Shown: positions 6,281 through 8,472 of the stretch, piece after piece | Layout of the letters: each line of letters begins with the position of its first letter | Position numbering within the stretch: the first letter of the stretch is position 1 | Source of the DNA: Fimbriimonadaceae bacterium | GTDB lineage: Bacteria; Armatimonadota; Fimbriimonadia; Fimbriimonadales; Fimbriimonadaceae | DNA: 8,472 nt | Assembly: GCA_019454665.1 (NCBI GenBank) | Contig: JACFNW010000073.1 | Span: 1-8,472 of the forward strand | Direction: 5' to 3' | Program-made: the position numbers and the translations under genes | Notes under the pieces: model-generated | The model's input: the letters and a program-made list of their open reading frames with translations, nothing else | Database searches by the model: none | Told to the model about the DNA's origin: nothing

Positions 6281-7404
6281 GGGATCGCCCTCGAAACCAC
6301 TCGCGCGATGGCGTCTCCCACGCGGCCCGTGAACTCGGTCAAGCCGCCCCAGCCCGCCTCGTCTTCGTTTGCCGACGACGGGTCCAACCCCGAGATGTCT
6401 ACGACCGGAAGACCCCTTCGAAAGGCGTAGACGCGGATCTTCCGATTCAATGCGTCGGCGGCGACCGGCGCAACGGTGGCCGGTGCGCCGAACATGGTCA
6501 GCACATCCTTGTCGGATGCTTGGTGCTTCTGCATCACTTGAAGGCCCCACACTACATCCAGCACATGGGGCGAGTGCGTCGAGATGCACACACGGTAGCC
6601 ACGCTTCATGAGGTCAAGGACAAGGAGCATCGTCGTGTTGATGGCTGCCGGATGCAATCCCATCTCCGGTTCCTCGATGATCACGGTCCCGAGCTTGGCG
6701 CGGCGCGAGACCCTGCTGGACGGTCGAAGCCAGTACAACCCGAGAAGAAGCGGCACGAACTCCCGCTGGCCCGCCGACCAGACCAAGTGCGGCAGACTTG
6801 TCCCGTTCATCTGGAGGACCAGACGCTTCTGGAACGAGGCAGAGTCCAACCGCAGTTCCAGGTTGCCGAAAACATCTTGGGCCAGCAAGTCGCGGTACTC
6901 CTTGGGCAGCCTCTGCTTGACGGGAAACAGCGAGGGCTCGTTGGCCAACTCCGTCTGGACGAGTTGGTGGATCTGGTCGCTGAACCAGCGCACGACAAAC
7001 GGGTCACCCGCCCTGAAGTCGGAAAACGGGTGCGTCAAACCGTCGCGAAGGGCGATCACACGCTGAGCGGGGATGTAGAAGACCGACTCTTCGGCGCTGG
7101 ACTTTCGACTCTTGAGAACCTTGTCCAGCGTCACCGTCCCCGCGGCAACCTGCGTCGCAGGAGTAGCCATAGCGGCCATGCCTTCGCCGAAGAACAGCTC
7201 AAGGAATGCGTCGCTGCGTCCCTTCCACTGCAGCCCGAACTTCTCCATCTCGCCCTTGATGCTTCCAGCATCGGCGAACAGCTTGATGAGCTGAAGCAGG
7301 ACGCTCTTGCCCGTCGCCTGAGGCCCGACAAAAACGGTGAGGTCGCCGAGTTCGACATCGGCTTCGGTCAGCGGCCCAAAACTCGTGACTCGGATGCGCT
7401 TCAT
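6277..7404 (-). CDS. AAA family ATPase, OLD/ABC-type (AAA_21-like)
   Basis: This 375-residue cytoplasmic ATPase has a full ABC-type site split along the chain: Walker A GPQATGKS (27-34), a Q-loop-like PAQR (112-115), an ABC-like signature SAGQRE (210-215), Walker B VIIEEPEMGLHP (241-252, with E244-E245 in place of the usual D-E), and the switch histidine H277 in CISTHSPHVLDV. The opening, in which a beta-hairpin precedes 'LTVFVGPQATGKS', is typical of OLD/RecF/AAA_21 proteins. The insert between Walker A and the signature (about 35-205) is short, with no long coiled coil, so it is not an SMC or Rad50. An in-frame TAA seven codons upstream of the ATG fixes the start. Translation is coupled downstream to the small companion protein. 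Such ATPases often drive a nuclease or toxin partner in antiphage modules. That role here is inference. Confidence 0.92.
   Translation of the reverse strand: MKRIRVTSFGPLTEADVELGDLTVFVGPQATGKSVLLQLIKLFADAGSIKGEMEKFGLQWKGRSDAFLELFFGEGMAAMATPATQVAAGTVTLDKVLKSRKSSAEESVFYIPAQRVIALRDGLTHPFSDFRAGDPFVVRWFSDQIHQLVQTELANEPSLFPVKQRLPKEYRDLLAQDVFGNLELRLDSASFQKRLVLQMNGTSLPHLVWSAGQREFVPLLLGLYWLRPSSRVSRRAKLGTVIIEEPEMGLHPAAINTTMLLVLDLMKRGYRVCISTHSPHVLDVVWGLQVMQKHQASDKDVLTMFGAPATVAPVAADALNRKIRVYAFRRGLPVVDISGLDPSSANEDEAGWGGLTEFTGRVGDAIARVVSRAIP
6288..6292 (-). promoter_or_regulatory. Shine-Dalgarno site deciding the TTG start of the companion gene
   Basis: On the - strand GAGGG occupies 6292-6288, inside the end of the ATPase gene, with a 7-base spacer to TTG at 6280. 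Together with the TTGA stop/start overlap it makes TTG the most likely start. Confidence 0.6.
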
Positions 7405-7424
7405 GGCGGCTCGGGCCAGATCAT
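7401..7424 (-). CDS. Possible 7-codon leader ORF overlapping the ATPase start
   Basis: A short reading frame (M-I-W-P-E-P-P, stop TGA) begins at ATG 7424-7422 and ends so that its TGA overlaps the ATPase ATG as ATGA. The ATPase itself lacks a clear Shine-Dalgarno site, so ribosomes ending this mini-ORF could restart on it. The mini-ORF has only a partial site (AGG, 4 bases before its ATG). It may be chance. Confidence 0.2.
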   Translation of the reverse strand: MIWPEPP

Positions 7425-7457
7425 GTTACCTGTGGGCTGGGCGCGCCCCTATCAACG

Positions 7458-8472
7458 TCACACAGGCCCGAGCGCGGGCCAGGACCGCTGGACCCCTTGC
7501 TGGTCGAGCAACCTCTGAAAGTCGGTCCTCGCCGCCGCATCCTCCCAAACTTGCCGCGGCTGGCGACCGGTCGCCGCGCAGAACGCCGCCAGCGCGCCCG
7601 CAGCCTCGCCGATGTTCCACTCCACGGGGTGCAGCCGGAAACAGCCGTTCGAGATGTGCGTCGTGCCCAGGTTCTTCGCGCCCGCGATCAGGTTGGTCAG
7701 CCGCACGGGAATCAACGCCCCAAGGGGAATCTCGAACGGCAGCGAGCCGATGTCCACCGAATTGCGGCCCGATGTGCTCGGGTGCAGGTCAATGCGGTAG
7801 CACCCCACGCCCACCGAATCCGCGAACGAAGGCGCACGGTCGGCGCCGGGATGGAGCGCCGACGCCACGTGCAGTTCGGTCACCGTGAAGCACGCCTTGA
7901 TCCGGCGCGATTCGCGGATGTAGGGCCCCATCGCGAAGCCATCTTCCGTGCCCGTATGCTCGGGGCACAACCGCAATCCGGGAAACCCCGCGCCGCCGTC
8001 GGGTCGTTCCGCCTCCGTCTGGAGCCAATACAACAGGCTCAGGGAGAGTTGGCGCGCCTCTTCCAGCCTGACCGTGCGATCTGGCTCGGGCACGTCCGCG
8101 ACCGGCGCGACGAAGTAGTCGTTTTGGGGCCAGTTGACCACGGTGGCGGCGGGCTCGGGAGAGGCGAGATTGCCCGGGTCCACGATCTGGCGATAAGAAA
8201 ACAAGCCCGGCCCCGAAGTCTGGTCGAAAACCGTCCAGACACGCTCTTCGAGCGTGATCGGGTGGGCCGTGGTCCAGCCGAGCAGCGGCCCGGGCCAAAA
8301 CTCGGGCCTGAACGCGCGCCACCTGTCGTATTGGGCGGGCTTGGCGATCGTGTGGTCGCCCGCGGGGTCCCACGCCATCACGAAGCACCACGTGATGCCC
8401 TGCTGATCGTTCGGGTCGGCTTCGGCGAGGGCGTGGGGTTCGCCCGTGTCGCGCTGGGCTTCCGCGCCGAGG
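7458..8472 (-). CDS. FAD-dependent oxidoreductase, C-terminal part (5' end outside window)
   Basis: The last 337 residues of a FAD-dependent oxidoreductase of the FAD_oxidored (PF12831) type. The frame is open to the window edge, reading through a DQQGITWCF segment just before the GTG at 8381. That GTG is therefore internal and the N-terminal Rossmann GxGxxG lies outside. Recognisable family blocks in order are the RPEFWPG region, a GPYIRESRRIKACFTVTE segment, GCYRIDLHPS, and the C-terminal FAD-contact block NLIAGAKNLGTTHISNGCFRLHPVEWNIGEAAGALAAF. The last is the conserved 'GxAaG' closing motif of the flavin fold. Family members are often annotated as xanthan lyase-associated or simply FAD-dependent oxidoreductases. 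The substrate is unknown, with a sugar-related one plausible. The ATPase gene follows 53 bases downstream on the same strand, but a functional link is not evident. Confidence 0.92.
   Translation of the reverse strand, partial: LGAEAQRDTGEPHALAEADPNDQQGITWCFVMAWDPAGDHTIAKPAQYDRWRAFRPEFWPGPLLGWTTAHPITLEERVWTVFDQTSGPGLFSYRQIVDPGNLASPEPAATVVNWPQNDYFVAPVADVPEPDRTVRLEEARQLSLSLLYWLQTEAERPDGGAGFPGLRLCPEHTGTEDGFAMGPYIRESRRIKACFTVTELHVASALHPGADRAPSFADSVGVGCYRIDLHPSTSGRNSVDIGSLPFEIPLGALIPVRLTNLIAGAKNLGTTHISNGCFRLHPVEWNIGEAAGALAAFCAATGRQPRQVWEDAAARTDFQRLLDQQGVQRSWPALGPV

Noticed and set aside
5513..6430. Open + strand frame running through the end of the lipoprotein gene into the - strand ATPase and companion region
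   Set aside because: It crosses the ends of two well-supported genes on opposite strands and has no domain. Chance open frame in GC-rich DNA.
7439..7448. Perfect palindrome GGGCGCGCCC between the oxidoreductase and the ATPase as a terminator
   Set aside because: No loop and no following T-run on the - strand, so it is not a convincing intrinsic terminator. It could be a protein site, but nothing supports that.
6520..7518. Open + strand frame (332 codons) antisense to the ATPase
   Set aside because: No motifs, while the - strand frame has all ABC-type ATPase motifs in order.

Overview
The window is a compact, GC-rich bacterial segment with seven main genes, two of them cut by the window ends. 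Coding is dense, and most gaps are a few bases to about 150 bases. A lipobox lipoprotein, a signal-peptide hydrolase and an ArnT-like membrane glycosyltransferase point to a bacterium with a periplasm and outer membrane. The FAD-dependent oxidoreductase at the right end belongs to a family I associate with Armatimonadota, Planctomycetota and Bacteroidota. An armatimonadote-like (Fimbriimonas-type) source is my best guess, with low confidence. I see no rRNA, tRNA, CRISPR array, insertion sequence or integrase.

Left part (1-1545): the 3' end of an ABC exporter ATPase on the + strand meets, tail to tail, a secreted alpha/beta hydrolase on the - strand. A 148-base divergent intergenic region follows and must hold the promoters for the hydrolase and for the next + strand operon.

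Middle (1546-5796): three + strand genes are packed as an operon: a TPR-repeat protein with a TolB-like N-terminus, a GT-C family (PMT/ArnT-like) glycosyltransferase 4 bases downstream, and a lipoprotein whose ATG overlaps the glycosyltransferase stop (ATGA). The last two have good Shine-Dalgarno sites. The first has none, but a TANNNT box lies just before its ATG, so it may be translated from a leaderless mRNA. A shared envelope role (glycan or lipid modification plus a lipoprotein) is inferred from the linkage.

Right part (5798-8472), all on the - strand: a partial FAD-dependent oxidoreductase, then after 53 bases an OLD/ABC-type AAA ATPase, then a 160-residue companion protein that starts on a TTG within a TTGA overlap with the ATPase stop. 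The ATPase-companion pair is the most interesting part. It is built like two-gene ATPase-effector defence modules such as PARIS or Gabija, and the companion has a D-x16-E-x-H pattern that could be a degenerate nuclease core. Its role is not established by the sequence alone. The companion and the + strand lipoprotein gene end tail to tail with one base between their stop codons.
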